A DNA stretch of 64,000 nucleotides. It comes from Phoenix dactylifera. Lineage: Eukaryota > Streptophyta > Magnoliopsida > Arecales > Arecaceae. The notes below the pieces were generated by a model. It searched no databases, was not told the DNA's origin, and saw only the letters and a program-made list of their open reading frames with translations. The position numbers and the translations under genes were made by a program. The stretch lies in the NCBI RefSeq assembly GCF_009389715.1, contig NC_052392.1, positions 34,703,144 to 34,767,143 on the forward strand, given 5' to 3'. Below are positions 48,751-62,781 of the stretch, piece by piece; the stretch's first letter is position 1, and every line of letters begins with the position of its first letter.

Positions 48751-50629
48751 GATATTTTTGTAGTTATATGTCAGGCATTCGTTTTGTTATTTCCGTAATA
48801 TGTTGCATGCCATGATCAGGTTGTAATCTATCTATCGTCAATACAGGTACACTTACTGTTTCTTATGATGAAGTTTACTGGTGCATGTTCTCTGTGGAGC
48901 ATGCTGGTAAAATTTGAGATGTCATGCAACTGGATGGTCCTAATACAAGCGAGTCAGTGGAATGCTTTTAGATTAATGGGAGTGGTTTAGGTCTGTTGGG
49001 GGTCCGATGCAGCACTTTTATCGACCATTGGATTACCATCGTGATACGTAACTGGCATGCGCTTTGAAGCTGTATCTGGGGCTCCCTGATATCAGCAATC
49101 TCAAAGCTCGCCGATCATGGATCACGATGGTGATCCAACTGTCCCTTCTGTATCGGACCAGCTGCTCGTCCGATGAGCTTTCAAACCTGAGCCTCTCCCA
49201 TGTGGGCAATGTGAGGCATGAAAGATGGTGCAGATTGATAAGCCCTCGATCAATAATGGGTCATTTAGGGGGCTCTTAGCCAGCCAAATCATTATGTTGA
49301 AATTTTGTTGTGCACGTTAGATTTAGATGTAAGTGCACCATGCTGTGTGGTTTGGAGTTCAGACTGCTAACGATCTAGATGACGCTCCATCCCGGAAGAA
49401 TGCAAAGTTTCTTTTTCAAATATTTGTATTTATGTCATTTATGAGCATTCACTATTCACCTGACTGATGACAGATAAATTAGAATTTGCCCTTCTTATAA
49501 GAGAAAGGAAGAAAGGCTGCACACATTACGATCATCCAAGTTCAAATACTTGAAGATGCTGATGCACCACCCAAGACTTGAAGCCCGAACCCTCTAAGCT
49601 AAATTGACAGGTGTGACTACTTAGGCAACCCCAATTCACAATAGGATCTGAGGCTCTTGGTATCTTATTACAGATCATTAGGGCCTCTCAAGCTTGATTA
49701 AATCCAGTATTTTTCTTCAGTGGAGCTCTTTGAAGTTCAGTTGATTTGAAAAGCTGATAGTGTCTTGCTTTTATTTACTCAAATCATAAATAAAAATTTA
49801 GATAATTCTGAAACTACGATACCATGTGAACTCTGTTTAATGCAGCCCAACACAGTGGTGAGCAACAGAAAGGTACACTGCATAACTTTCAAGAAAACAA
49901 TCATGCCATTACAGAAGCCAAATGCAAGAGAAGCATAGTTGAATGTTTTGGTCAGAGAGAAACAGTACCATAAGATCACGTTCTGTAAAGAAAATATTAA
50001 AGTTGTAGTGAAAAGAGTACTAATTTGGCACTTAAATCTTCCTTAAAAATATAAAACCTTTGTTCTGAGGAAAACCATATCCTCTAAATCTTTAAAAACT
50101 ATGGAAGATATTATCCAGTCATTGACATTCAATTACCTTTGTTCTAGCCAATGGAGTAGTCCATAATGTATCGCCAACTGATGATAGAAAACCTTCTTTG
50201 AGAACATGTATAATCTTCTGGGTACCAGGAATAATTTTGCTTGAGGATGATGAAATCATTCATGTAAGATATTGATATTAAGTGCAATGTCTTGTGGTTC
50301 ACACAAGTCAATGGTTGGTGCAATTCCCGGTATCTCCTTGTCAAAAGATTTAACATCATCTGCTTTTACCAACAGTTGTTTCAGTAGTCAAGGTCCTGGA
50401 AAACTAGAAAACAGGCAATGTTGATGATTACTGTTAGATACCCCATTTCTTATATTAACAAAACAGATTCTAGGGCCTAGGAACCATTGACAAATTTTAA
50501 TCCCAATTCACTGTCCAATAATTGGGCAAAATCTTCAGTTAAAGAAGATAGATGATGTCAAAGGGAATAGGTTTATATACAGAATTTTATGCTTCCCCAT
50601 ATCCAAGAGCAGTTACTGGTAATCAAGGC
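48751..50629. other. ALKBH 3' flank, R2 copy
   Basis: It matches 31220-33085. Single-base insertions are frequent at 49590-50430 (for example CCCTCT for CCTCT and GAGGCTC for GAGCTC). No gene is seen. Confidence 0.45.
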
Positions 50630-51611
50630 TCATTCATCAGGCCCAAAATCATCATCAGATGCGCCTTCCAGAAATGAGCCAAGAGACTTGCGCAATATGC
50701 TGAAAGATTTGTCATCCTGGATCACATTGACATAAAGTAGCATCATTGGAAAGTAGATTGTGGGAAAGTGGAATACATGCATAAACTTTGAAATTACATC
50801 ACTAGGGAAAAGAATATGAAATCATTTCAATTCGTCTATATTTCCAAAATAGAAAATCAAATATATTGGGCAGATTCTTTCTGAAAATAATATATTAGAT
50901 TAAAAATGTACAGTTAAATCTTTTCGCATTTTTTTTTCTCTTTCAAATTGATATATCTTTATACACAAGCTTTATATAGAAACCACATTCATATATCTTG
51001 TTAGCATGCACAAGTGATTGTTAAACACCTAGGCATTAATGTATAAAAAAGTGGTATAACAATGCAGATCTTGGGGCGAAAGTTATGATGAAAACAGCGG
51101 CGCAATGCACGAGACTCCGGCCATTGCAGGGGTCTGGGAGGGGTCAAATTGTATTGAGCCTTACTCCTACATGTAGAAAGGCTATGTTACGAACTCCAGA
51201 TCATAATAAAACAACCTTACTATTGCCCCATGGCTCACTCTTAGGATTGAAAATTATAATACATCAAGATAATTTTGTAAATAAAAGCAGATAAAACAAT
51301 TAGAGAACAGTAGAAAATCATAAATTGACAGTCTGCTAACTTAAACATTCCCTCATTCATATACCTGCTTCTTCTTTTTTAGAGATTCTTCTGCTCTGGC
51401 AATCTTCAGAACACAAGCCTTCTCAAGTTCCGACGGATTAGCTTTTTCCTTCTTCCCTGAAACTTGGAGAAGAAATATAAAACATTGAACATCTGCTGAA
51501 AGTAGGCTGGGATGGATTCCAAAGTAACTGGAAACAAACACTGTTACTCACGCTGTTGTTCGTAACGGACATATAGTTTATCCTTTTCATCTTCATATTT
51601 GGAAAATAATT
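50630..51611 (-). CDS. Unidentified coiled-coil protein, last three exons (R2)
   Basis: Exons 51611-51552, 51456-51365 and 50716-50630 have the same lengths, phases and splice sites as in R1 although the introns differ by indels. In the middle exon three substitutions all change the protein: ANLSKLEKACAL becomes ANPSELEKACVL. The 5' part of the gene is missing here too, at the R2/R3 joint. Confidence 0.52.
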
Positions 51612-54600
51612 CTGCAGAATACACCAAACTAATAAGACTTTGAAATAGAAAGAAAGGTATGTAACTTGAGTTTTATTGAATGATCAGGGAGAGAGAGAAA
51701 TCTTAACCAACACATCAGATAGTAGATAATACATTGCTAAAATAATAATGATAATAATAATAATAATTCCAGGCACCACAATATAATATCCTTAACTTTG
51801 TTGCCAGATTTCTGTCAAGAAAGGTACTGCCTCCTACAGGAAAGAGGACCGGGAGACAAATACCAACTCATTTTGAAGGCAAGCATATCATTTTATTGAT
51901 GTCATTTTTTATTCAATACTTGAGGACCGCATGGATCACCAAAGATGCATGAAATTCAAAAAACAGATTAAAGAAATTGTAGAAGATGAACATAGATGAG
52001 AGCGATATGTGTCATATTATGGGACAGACAAATATGTCCTCGGAGAGCTCTGGGGCTTACAAAAAGGTACGTTTATTAAGCTTATAAGGTTTTTAACTTT
52101 AAAAGAATTTATCTTCAAAGTTAATAGGCAATTTTATAGTCTAATGGATTTAGAACTATAGGTGTTCCCATTATTTTTTCTTTTTCTTTTTTTTTTTTTT
52201 TGTTGAGGGAAAGGAGGGCAGAGGCCACCATTTACTGAAAAAGAGACAACAGTGCCTCCAAATGAAGGTCAGGGAAGCTACAGGATCAAAAGCAAATTTC
52301 TGATAATGAAAACAAAGGAGACAGCAAAAGCCAATCGTTCTCTGCCAAAAGCTTCTCCTTGGGTTTACAGAACACTTTTTCCATGGAAACACTTTCTACT
52401 CTTTTGCAAGAGACAAAACTTTGAAAGGACAACATCGTAATAGTTGTTCATTTGCTAACGAGAATATTGAAGTTTGCATAGAACTTCCAAAAGTGTTCAA
52501 TGGAAGCTTTCAGATTTTTTTTTTTTCTTTTTGGGAGAAATACAGTGAGAATGCCACCATTCAGATTTGAAACTGGGACCTCTCCCCACTGCGTGTGCTG
52601 AGGAGAGGGTGCCAACCAGCAGATCCAGACACAGTTGGCCAGAGAATAATGTGCACACACTCCAAATATAGTTAATCTAATAATCCACATCGCAATAAAG
52701 AGGTTCAAGTGCCTCATCAATGAGGGGATTCGACTGCATTGGCAGAGTCATTTAGTAGAAAATGACAAGCGTTGTATCAGATGCTTTGACTTTATGCCTT
52801 GTAATGCTTTTGATGTCGCCACTTTTCTTACCTCCTGATAAATGCAGACTACTGCATATTTGTGGTTAAAATATTTGGCATAATAGACAGACAATGAAGG
52901 TCGCATGGAGCATTTCATTTGCTGGGAGTGTTCAAGACAAAGTGATAAAGCAATGAACAACAATCAAAGTGATTATTTGAGATGCTTTTTCAATGACTAA
53001 GTCAATCAAAACCAAAACCTTGAAAATAACTATTACATGCTGCAAGTCATAAGGCTTGTCCCACATGGCACCACTGAGAAAATGTCAATTATTGCTATGA
53101 ACAAAACGGTTTGAATTGTTTCTTTGAATGAAGTCTAATATCTGGCCATATTGATGTGAATAAATGTTGATAGAATGTCATGAAATAACTGTTTCTAATG
53201 TATACATATGTAACAAGGTTTGTTCATTATCCATTGTGATGTCATCAAGGTTTAATTGCACATCAACCTTGTGAATATGTTTATATGACCTGTCCCATAT
53301 TTTTGTTACTTTCTAATAATTCATAGAAATCCAAAGTAAAATGGTAGCATGATTGGTTAGCATCTACTTTATTTCAGTTGATTGATTTTACCAAATAACA
53401 GTAGTGCTTTTGTCCTCTGATTATCTGTTAAGTTGTGGATTGCTTTTAGTCGACTGCCTTTAGTTTCATTGTATGACTTATCCTCTTTCACTGATACTAG
53501 CATATGCGCATGGCAAAATGCATGTCAAAAGAAAAGGAATAACACTGAACGATATGTCAATTCGGTAACTAGTTTTATTCTTGTGCAGTAATTTGTGGAG
53601 GGAGATCACTGACGAGAAATAAATTCAAGATCAAATTAATGAGAAAACAAGAAAATATTGAAAGATAATGCTTTAGGATGTAGTTTATTTCTTCCTTTAC
53701 ACCCATGTCATCATCACAACATAGCCAATCTTATTTTTTACAAATAACTTAAAGATGGTAGAATAAGTAATGAGTAGTTAGAGGAAAAACAATGTTGAAT
53801 GAAATTACTATTTCCAAAGCTCTCAGATTAGCCCTTTTTTATGGAAAATTATAACAGATTTAATGTTCATATGGAAACAATGCTAAAGAATTAAGAAGAA
53901 AAAAGGAACAAAATTCAAGATTTCTTTGATCTCTTCTATTGACTCCTTTAATAAAAGCTGACAAAGAAAACATGAAACCAATACTAGAACTATTTTCCTT
54001 CTTAAAATAAATGAAATAAGAAAATAAATTATGAATTAAGAGAATGAACTTATAATAGGGCATGTATAAGTGCAAAAATAGTTTCCTACTCTCAAAGTTA
54101 CAGAAAAAAGTTGAAATAATGTCTTAAAGGACCAAAATTAATGCTTGAGATCGGCTTCTCCCACCTCATGTCTGATTCTATATTAAGAAAGTTTAGTTGA
54201 TGATATCTTGGTTTGTTCTATATTTCTATTTAAAATTATATTAAGAAGGGGAAAACTAATAAGGCTTTTAACAAGAAATTTTCTTGATATAGTCTTCTAT
54301 ATTGATGTTCATATTCTATATTAGTTTTTTAATTTTCTCTTCTTCATTTAATACTTATCTATTCTTTTTATATGTAATGGGCGTTGTGGATGTCGGCATA
54401 CTAGTATAACTTATCTTGGGCCTACAGACCTAGCACTCGATCGAACATAAATCGAACTCCATGTGCCTCCATGCAATGTGCTTCATGGGACAAATCTGTC
54501 CCAATAGAATCCCACTGACAACAACTTGAACTCAAACATTGTTAGAGCCACAGTAACTTGAAACTTAGAGAGCGCCCAGAGAGGATTATCCGGCACCTTT

Positions 54601-55596
54601 TCCCCCTATATACTAGGGTACCATTTCTATTTCACTAAGCCTTGGTTCACTCAGTATGTAGTCACCTTCTCTGATCAAAGTAACAATCTAACTAAGCACA
54701 GTGAACCAAGACAGGTAAAACTGGCATAACAAACATCAACGAATATCCGAACCATTCATCATCATTATCCTAGCCTCTTCTTGTCCACATTGGATAAGCT
54801 ATGAAGCATAAATTTAAGTAGAGAAGTCTCAAGCTTTATTTTATATGTGCAGAGCAAAGTAGAATGCGGACATGGTTGGTGAGTTGGGTCCATAATGGGT
54901 ATGGATTTAATGTATCTGATTAGTCTGGATATGCTGGCACACCATTTCCTCTTTTGAAAATATGATAGCTTTTTAAGGACCTAGATGACCACCAGCCTGT
55001 CCGAGCCTGTTCACACTAAGTAGGTCATAGAAGAGTGACTATTATTTATCTATAATTACATATATTGGTTAGGTCATTTTGCCATTTCGACACAATTTTG
55101 AACTTGTTAGGCGAACCATGAAACAAGGGTGGACAAAAATTGGCAAAGAACAGGAAGTAATGCCTGATATGGCTAGCTGTACGTTTGGGTCCACCTTTTG
55201 GCTGCTGGAGCAAGCCAGAGGACTCTAAGCCTGGACAAGACCACTTGAATTGCAGATAGGACAAATATTGATGACCTGACGGTTGAATATTGCATTTTCC
55301 ATATTGATATTTTTTGTTCCTCTACAAGGATAGCAGCTTTGCTTCTCTTTGACCGAATTCATTGTGAGCAACCTTTCTACAGTAGATCATTAGAACTAGT
55401 AATTGTAGCCATAGTAACAACTACTTTGCTGAATTCAGTCTGATCTGTGTGATTTTATTGGAATTGTTGGCATGGATTAACAATTCTTATAAAGACTTCT
55501 TTAACTATTTATGATAGTTCTTGTATTTAATGTCTTAATATATGCCTTTCACCATGTTAAGGAAGTTTCTTGGCATCAAATTATCTGTGTATTCAG

Positions 55597-57198
55597 GGAT
55601 GAAGTTTTTAAAAGATGAGACAGACAGCAGCCATGGAAGCTTAGCTGCTTTTAAGCCTAACTTCAGGAGTTGGAGATGCTTCTAGAGGCTTACTTTGTGC
55701 AGATTGATGGCACTCTAAACAAATTATCCCATGTATGTAGCCTGTTTTTTCTCTTGCAATCTTTCAGTACCTTGATCTACTTTATTCTTTTATGAGTGGT
55801 TGATACAACTAGTATCACTATTGCCGAGTTTAAGAGGAAATATAGAAGGCAACTTGCAAGAACTATTATTGGTATTCTACCTTAGGCTAAATAACTGAAA
55901 TTTTAAATACCTGAAAATTTTTATGTTCCAAATAGACATTGTAAGGCCAATTTGCCCCTGAAAAAGTACTAGTGCTAGAATAGTTGTTACAGAACTAATT
56001 ATTGTTATCTATATCTAGACTAATATATAGTCAAAACTCCAGACATTCATCAGATGTTCTATGCATACTCTCATGTGCATTGCACGTGGCCATGCATTGA
56101 TCTACTAAGTAAAAGAGGCTATATCCTGCACATAATTTGTCTGCCTCTATTCATTCCAGCTTAATAGTTTCTTTAAAAAATATTTCTCATTCTGAAAATA
56201 ATTATTAGTTGGAAGATTTTTTGCTGAGCTCAAAAATCAAGTAGATTTCATAGATTCATGTTTTTTGTCCTTCTAATACATCGAGTTTGATATACTGCTG
56301 AGGTTTTTTCATCATGTAGACACAACAACTATGAACACCATTGATGCTCCAGATTGTAGTAACCACTGTAACTTCTTGTAGTTTTGTTAATAAATCACAT
56401 TCTCTATTACTAAATTAACAGTTTTACCCATGGTTGTCGAAACCGTCCCGAACCACCCGGTTTGGGGTGTCCCGAGCCGTACCGACGGTGGACCGGATGG
56501 AGAACGAAGGAGGGAGGGAGAGGGAGAGGAAAGAAGAGAAAGGCCGGCCGGCGGAGCCGAGGAAGCGTGCCGCACGGAGGACGCGGAGCCCCTCCTCCTC
56601 GGCCCTACCTCCTTTCGCGCGGCGGGCTCCTCGGCCCTTTGTTGGCTCTCTGCTGGCCTCCCTCTTTTTTCTCTCTTTTCCTCTCTCCCGTTCTCCCTCT
56701 CTCTGCCTCTACTGCGTCGGTACAAGGCCGGCACGGCACGCGGCAGGCGGCCGTACCGACCCAGTGCCGCTGGGCAACCGGGTCCGGGGCTCTTGGTACC
56801 AGCACAGCAGACGTTGGTTTTTACCAGTAATTTTTATAGCTTCTTTTGGGTTTCTGACTGCCTAATGTCGGTCGTCCTATCTACACATAGTGTAAAAGAG
56901 TATGGTGTGACCAATACAAGAAGATTGACAATCAATCATCCATGCTAGATGAGAAACAGAATCAGCTGCTGGGTAACACACGGGATCCATGGATCAACCA
57001 CCGGCAACTGTTGTACGTCACTGCTGGCAATTGTGGTTGTGAGCATTTTGGTGATGAATAATAGGTTCTATTTTCGCTATTTGATGTTCCCAACTTTTTC
57101 CAATTCTGGGAGACCACTTTTGGCACCATAGGCAGCTGTATCGTCCCTATATGTTTTAGCCATTGGATTGGGCATGAGAAGTGGACCTGCTGCAATGA
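55597..57198 (+). pseudogene. Orphan MRS2 exons 5-6 in R3, frame destroyed
   Basis: Exon 5 (55597-55732) has one inserted A and one lost base. Exon 6 (56891-57198) is 308 rather than 282 bases, with many scattered insertions, so neither frame nor GMN can be read through. Exons 1-4 are absent. The pattern looks like base-calling noise rather than evolution: the damage is indels spread evenly over coding and non-coding DNA. Confidence 0.8.
56429..56816. mobile_element. GC-rich foldback element, R3 copy
   Basis: It is the counterpart of 21217-21599, with many single-base indels. The GTTTTACC direct repeat is present on the left (56421-56428) and has one extra T on the right. Confidence 0.65.
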
Positions 57199-57575
57199 TC
57201 ACAATTCTGAGTTTATAAGCATATAGAGCTGACATGGAAGGTGCTTTACACTTGCAAACTTGAGACCACTTTTGACATTGTGGTAGTATGTTAAAGTGAA
57301 AAAAAACATGGCGGGATAATGATGTTTTCTGCTGTATTTTTTTGAATCCCATTTTGATGGTGCTCTTTATCTCAGCTTTATGACTGAGGGTTCAATTTCA
57401 AAAAAATTAAATGAAATTATGATCATCTTTTTATGATTTGCTAATGATTACTCTATTATTTTTGGATGCTAAGATACAACTTGTGTGCATTTTCAAATGA
57501 ACTTTATACCTCTTTAAGTTAGCTTGTGGATTTGAAAAGTTTTGATTATTCTAATAAAACTATGATCTAGTTTGG

Positions 57576-57740
57576 AGAGGGTGAAGCCTTGGTGCAATGA
57601 TAAGGTTGCTCCATTGGGACATGAAGAATTATAGATTCGAAATACAAAAATAGCCTCTTTGAACATAGTTGCAAGGCTGCATATATTTGACCGCCCTCTC
57701 CAGATCCTATAATGGCAGGTAGGCTAACCTTTTTTTTAGA
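57576..57740 (+). mobile_element. Au-like SINE, R3 copy
   Basis: It is the same element as in R1 and R2, with the target-site variant shared with R2 and an inserted A in its head (GTGAAGCC). Confidence 0.83.
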
Positions 57741-57755
57741 TATGAACTAGTTTGG

Positions 57756-58270
57756 GTTTATATTGGGAGGAGCAAGTCTCTAGCTGCTATCCTTGAAGGC
57801 AAACTTCATAAATACTTTGAAAAAAATGTCTTCCTCCGGTAGGGGATAATTAGAGAAGTGATTCGATATCTCCACTTGATAAATGGAGAAAAGTTAGCTA
57901 GTTTGGGCTTCAAAACATTTTTGTTTGGAGCAGTATTATCTACTCTACCCATCTATTACTTTTTTTTGGCACCTGATTGGATGATTAAGACACAGATCAG
58001 ATTAGAACGGGTATTCTTTTGGAAAGGGTCTCAGTTGGTGAAAGGAGGATTCTTCCAACTAACTAAGATATGGTCTGCAAATCCAAAGATCAAGGTTGTC
58101 TGGGTATAAAAAAATCCTAGAGATCTTGACATGCATTGTTGTACCAAATGGTGGTGGAAATTATTTAAAATCCCCTCTGATCAGTGTCAGGAAGAAGATT
58201 GTTTCGGTGGCCAAAAAAATCCCTCTGGTTTTCACACTGCTGTTCCCTTGATGAATTCCCTGCTAGATTT
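57756..58270 (+). pseudogene. L1-like relic, R3 copy
   Basis: It is the same LINE fragment as in R2. An 83-codon open frame at 57858-58109 spans RLERVFFWKGSQLVKGG only because indels have shifted stops away. Confidence 0.55.
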
Positions 58271-60244
58271 CATGGAAAACGTTTTGAGGAAAACCAGGTC
58301 TACATGAAAGTGGAACGAGCAAACATTTGGTGATGTCGGCAACGAGCAACACTGCTTCCCTTGAGAGCTTCTCTATCATCCATATTCTTTGTTCTCACAC
58401 TGAACTACTGGGCTTTGTTTGCATAAATGCCAGTGCTTTTTTAAACCAGGTCTCCCTTTTTCCAATAGTTACTTGACGGCAGTATGGTGGCAACCTTATT
58501 CCCTTTCATTGTTGCAGCCTATTTGTGCTTGTATCAACTCCTTGTTTCTTTCAACTGACTGCTAACAACTAATGATTCAATGAGGACTGAGCCTTTTAGC
58601 AAGGTATATTAAAAACTTCTCCTTGAATGCTTTAATATTTCGTCGAGATCTTTGTGATGTGATGATTTTTTTTTCCATAAGAAATAAAGTTTAAATTTCT
58701 CTCCATATGATTTGATGCATGGCTGCCATTAACTTAACCCTATTAGGAATTTGTGTGGTTAGGATTTCCAAGTCTACATAAGGTCTGGCCCTCGTACTGT
58801 GTTATTAAAAGAATTGCGCCGTCAGCACATCTTAGATAGAGTTGAATTGGTTAAGGTTTCCCTTGAGAGGATTCATTCATGTCTTATCTTTTGTAAGAGA
58901 ATGAATATTTCGATAAGCAATCGAAAACCATTTTCTCGGACATCATAAGTAATACATTACCTATCTAATTCAATGGAACGGGTGTTGTTGTCTGTGCTGC
59001 TTCTACCGTTATATTCTTTTGGAGAAAATCCTGCAGCAAGTTCATTTCCAGCTGCATCTGAAACTTGACACAAAAGGTTGAGCTTTGATTTTATCTACTA
59101 CAAAGTAGCATATACTTAGTGCGGTGACAGGAGAAGCGGAAATTCCTGACATAGTTTTTTGTTGCCATTGCCGGTAAAATGGCTGAAGTTCCATATCTCC
59201 TTGTACTGAAAACTCCAGTCCTTCTCCTGCATAAATTTCAGCATTAGTTTAGAATCGTGACGTGTGAGTTGGGGGCAAAAAAAGGTATCACTAAACCAAA
59301 AAATTTGGTAAACTTGGTAAGAAATATATAATGAGAACATCTGAATTGCAGTAAAGGATTCAGTATCAGAGTCCATTTCAGCTTCTGGATCCTTTTAATA
59401 GCCAACAACAACATGAAATTGCAACAAATAACTTGACGTAGTGTGGAATCCAATATTGTAACATGAACTGAAAGGACTTATTTCCTTGAAGAATACAGGG
59501 AACAAAGAAAATTTGAAAGATCATTAAATTCCAACTACTAGTATTATAACCTAATTATTTGTTTCTATTTTTACAGTTTTTTTTGGTTATGTGAAGTTCC
59601 CCGACAGTTTAAAGATAATTATTATTCCACTATGCAAGTGGATTTGGTGGATGCATATGCAACATAGATCTAACTCAATTCCAACCTTCTTTGGCATAGC
59701 AAATTGAGATACAACTCAAATGCATCGAATATGATACATCCGGCAATATCCAATAACAATCTAAGTTTCTAAATAATAATTAACAGTAAAAGTCCATGGA
59801 AAGCTAGTTGTATTATGAGCCATATGAGGTGCTACCGGTCGGCAATGCCATCCCCTCTTCAAAAATATGAGATGCATAAAAATGAATCAACTAGCGACAC
59901 ATTCAATAAACATCGAGGTAAAAGTAGTTTATCTATCCAGAATCGCCTTTGAACCATACATATCTTGCATAAAGATGAGTAATTAACCGCACATACTAGC
60001 CCATCCCATGTAGCAATAAATTTGACTATAGAAAACATTTGTAGTAAAGATTCTTTTTTCTCGTCCTCATCAATCGTTTTCTAATATTGTTACCAAGATT
60101 TATCTTAAAGAGTTCCCTGGAGTGGGGGTCTAATGTGAAGCTAATCACCATATAAGAATCCTAGTTTTCCATGGCTCTTGGATGTGGAGTATTGGTTGGC
60201 CTGAAAACAGGGAGCCATGAGACAACAACAACAACGCAGACTTA

Positions 60245-62359
60245 GGCCCTGTTTGGGGGAGCTGTTGGCAATAGAGCTGTTGGAAGTAGAGCTGTTGGAA
60301 GTAGAGCTGTCTGAAGTAGAGCTGTTATAAAAAGCTGTTTGCTGTTTGGTAACTACATTCGTAAAGTGCTGTGGTACTTTGTTTTGTGTTTGGTAAACAA
60401 ACTGAGAAAGTACTTTTATATGACAAAATTACCATAAAGGACATTGCAGTAGTATTATACAACACAACATAATAAAACATAACATAAATTAATACATAAA
60501 TATACGATATAGTATAATATTATTGTAATATAAAATAATATTATGTTAATATAGCATAATAGTAATATAATTATTAGAGTAAATTAATATTTGGTAATAT
60601 AACATAATATTAAATTATTTAACATAACATATTAATGTATTATGATATAATGTAATATATATTATATTTATAATATAATACAATAATAATAGTATAAAAT
60701 ATTATAATTATTAGTATAAATTAATTTCTCATAATATAACATAATATTAAATTATTTAAAATAACATATTAATGTATTATAATGTAATGTAATATAATAC
60801 AATATTTATAGTATAATACAATAATAAAGGTATAAAATATTATAATTATTAGTATAAATTAATTTTCCATAATATAACATAATATTAAATTATTTAACAT
60901 ACCATATTAATGTATTATGATATAATATAATATGATATTATATTTATAGTATAATACAAAAATAAAGGTATAAATATTATAATTATTAGTATAAATTAAT
61001 TTTCCATAATATAACATAATATTAAATTATTTAACATAACATATTAATGTATTATGATATAATATAATATGATATTATATTTATAGTTTAATACAAAAAT
61101 AAAGGTATAAAATATTATAATTAATATTATAAATTAATTTTTCATAATATACCATAATATTAAATTATTTAAAATAACATATTAATGTATTATAATGTAA
61201 TGTAATATAATACAATATTTATAGTATAATACAATAATAAAGGTATAAAATATTATAATTATTAGTATAAATTAATTTTCATAATATAACATAATATTAA
61301 ATTATTTAACATAACATATTAATGTATTATGATATAATATAATATGATATTATATTTATAGTTTAATACAAAAATAAAGGTATAAAATATTATAATTAAT
61401 ATTATAAATTAATTTTCCATAATATACCATAATATTAAATTATTTAAAATAACATATTAATGTATTATAATGTAATGTAATATAATACAATATTTATAGT
61501 ATAATACAATAATAAAGGTATAAAATATTATAATTATTAGTATAAATTAATTTTCCATAATATAACATAATATTAAATTATTTAACATAACATATTAATG
61601 TATTATGATATAATATAATATGATATTATATTTATAGTTTAATACAAAAATAAAGATATAAAATATTATAATTATTAGTATAAATTAATTTTCCATAATA
61701 TAACATAATATTAATTATTTAACATAACATATTAATGTATTATGATATAATATAATATGATATTATATTTATAGTATAATACAAAAATAAGGTATAAATA
61801 TTATAATTATTAGTATAAAATAATTTTTCATAATAATTTTCCATAATTTTCATAAATAATTTTCCGCGGTCCAGGGGCTCTTCTTCATGGTTCATGCTCG
61901 AGGAGGACCTCAGCGTGGGCCGCGAGGTTGATGATAAAAAAAAAACAATAGATTGATTTTGGAAGGTATGGAAAAGAATTAAAAATTTTTTCTTCTAAAA
62001 TGTGGTTCAAGAGATGCATACAAAAATTGAAAAGAAAAATACCTTTTCTTACGGAAGGGAGTCTGACGGCTTGGGTTCTTGGCTCTAGCAGATTTTTAGG
62101 TTTATACAGGGATAAACTACGTAATTATGTTATTTTAATATGGGCATTTTTGTCAAAAATATAGCTTTCCGAAAAAGCTGAAACAGCTTCCTCCCAAAAG
62201 CTCCAAATTGGAGCTTCCTCCCAAAAGCTGTTTTCAGCTTCCCGCAAAAGCTGAAACAGCTTTTTGAAAAATTTACCAAACACAGTTTTTCATCTAAAAG
62301 TACTTTTGGAGGGCCAGAAAGTGCTTTCTGGCCCTCCAAAAGCTCCCCCAAACAGGGCC
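60245..62359. mobile_element. Harbinger/Tourist-like TIR element with minisatellite, R3 copy
   Basis: The termini and TTA flanks are identical to R2. The minisatellite (about 60550-61855) keeps the B A A B A B A A order. Confidence 0.75.
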
Positions 62360-62781
62360 TTAATAAGGCCGCAAGATCATGAATCCTACTGGGTTTTCCC
62401 TCCATGTTCTTAATAAATAAATAAATCCAACATGTTAAAAGCTCTCCTCTTGACCAATCTAGTGGGCCCCCACCAGCCCATCTCCCGAGGCGAGATCCGT
62501 CGCTACCGCTTTGGCGGCCTTTGCCACGTCGGACAACCGGAAAGCGCATAAAGCGCTGCTAATCCCAATCCGCGTCCAATTCCAACAGCTCATCTACTCT
62601 CTCTCTCTCTCTCTCCTTTCTTCTATAAAGTGCAAAACCCTTATTCCGAAACTCAGAAACTCTCTCTCTCTCGCTCTCCCCTTTCCTGCATAAATTACAA
62701 AACCCTAATTCCGAAGCCTCACAAACTCCATAACCCAATCTCTCTGTTGAACCGATTCTACTCTTCTTCCCGAGCGGCGCC

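Larger units (their letters stand above)
35411..52966. repeat. Large tandem unit R2 (17.56 kb)
   Basis: R2 is collinear with R1 from end to end and well over 98% identical by eye. It differs by real substitutions, by lacking the 127-bp duplication, and by single-base indels that cluster at 43.0-45.6 and 48.2-50.5 kb. The joint reads AACAATCAAAGTGATTATTT, identical at the start of R3. Confidence 0.94.

Noticed and set aside
56891-57198. R3 MRS2 exon 6 as a divergent, rapidly evolving MRS2 gene
   Set aside because: The differences are scattered 1-3 base insertions that also affect adjacent introns and repeats, so sequence error is the simpler explanation.
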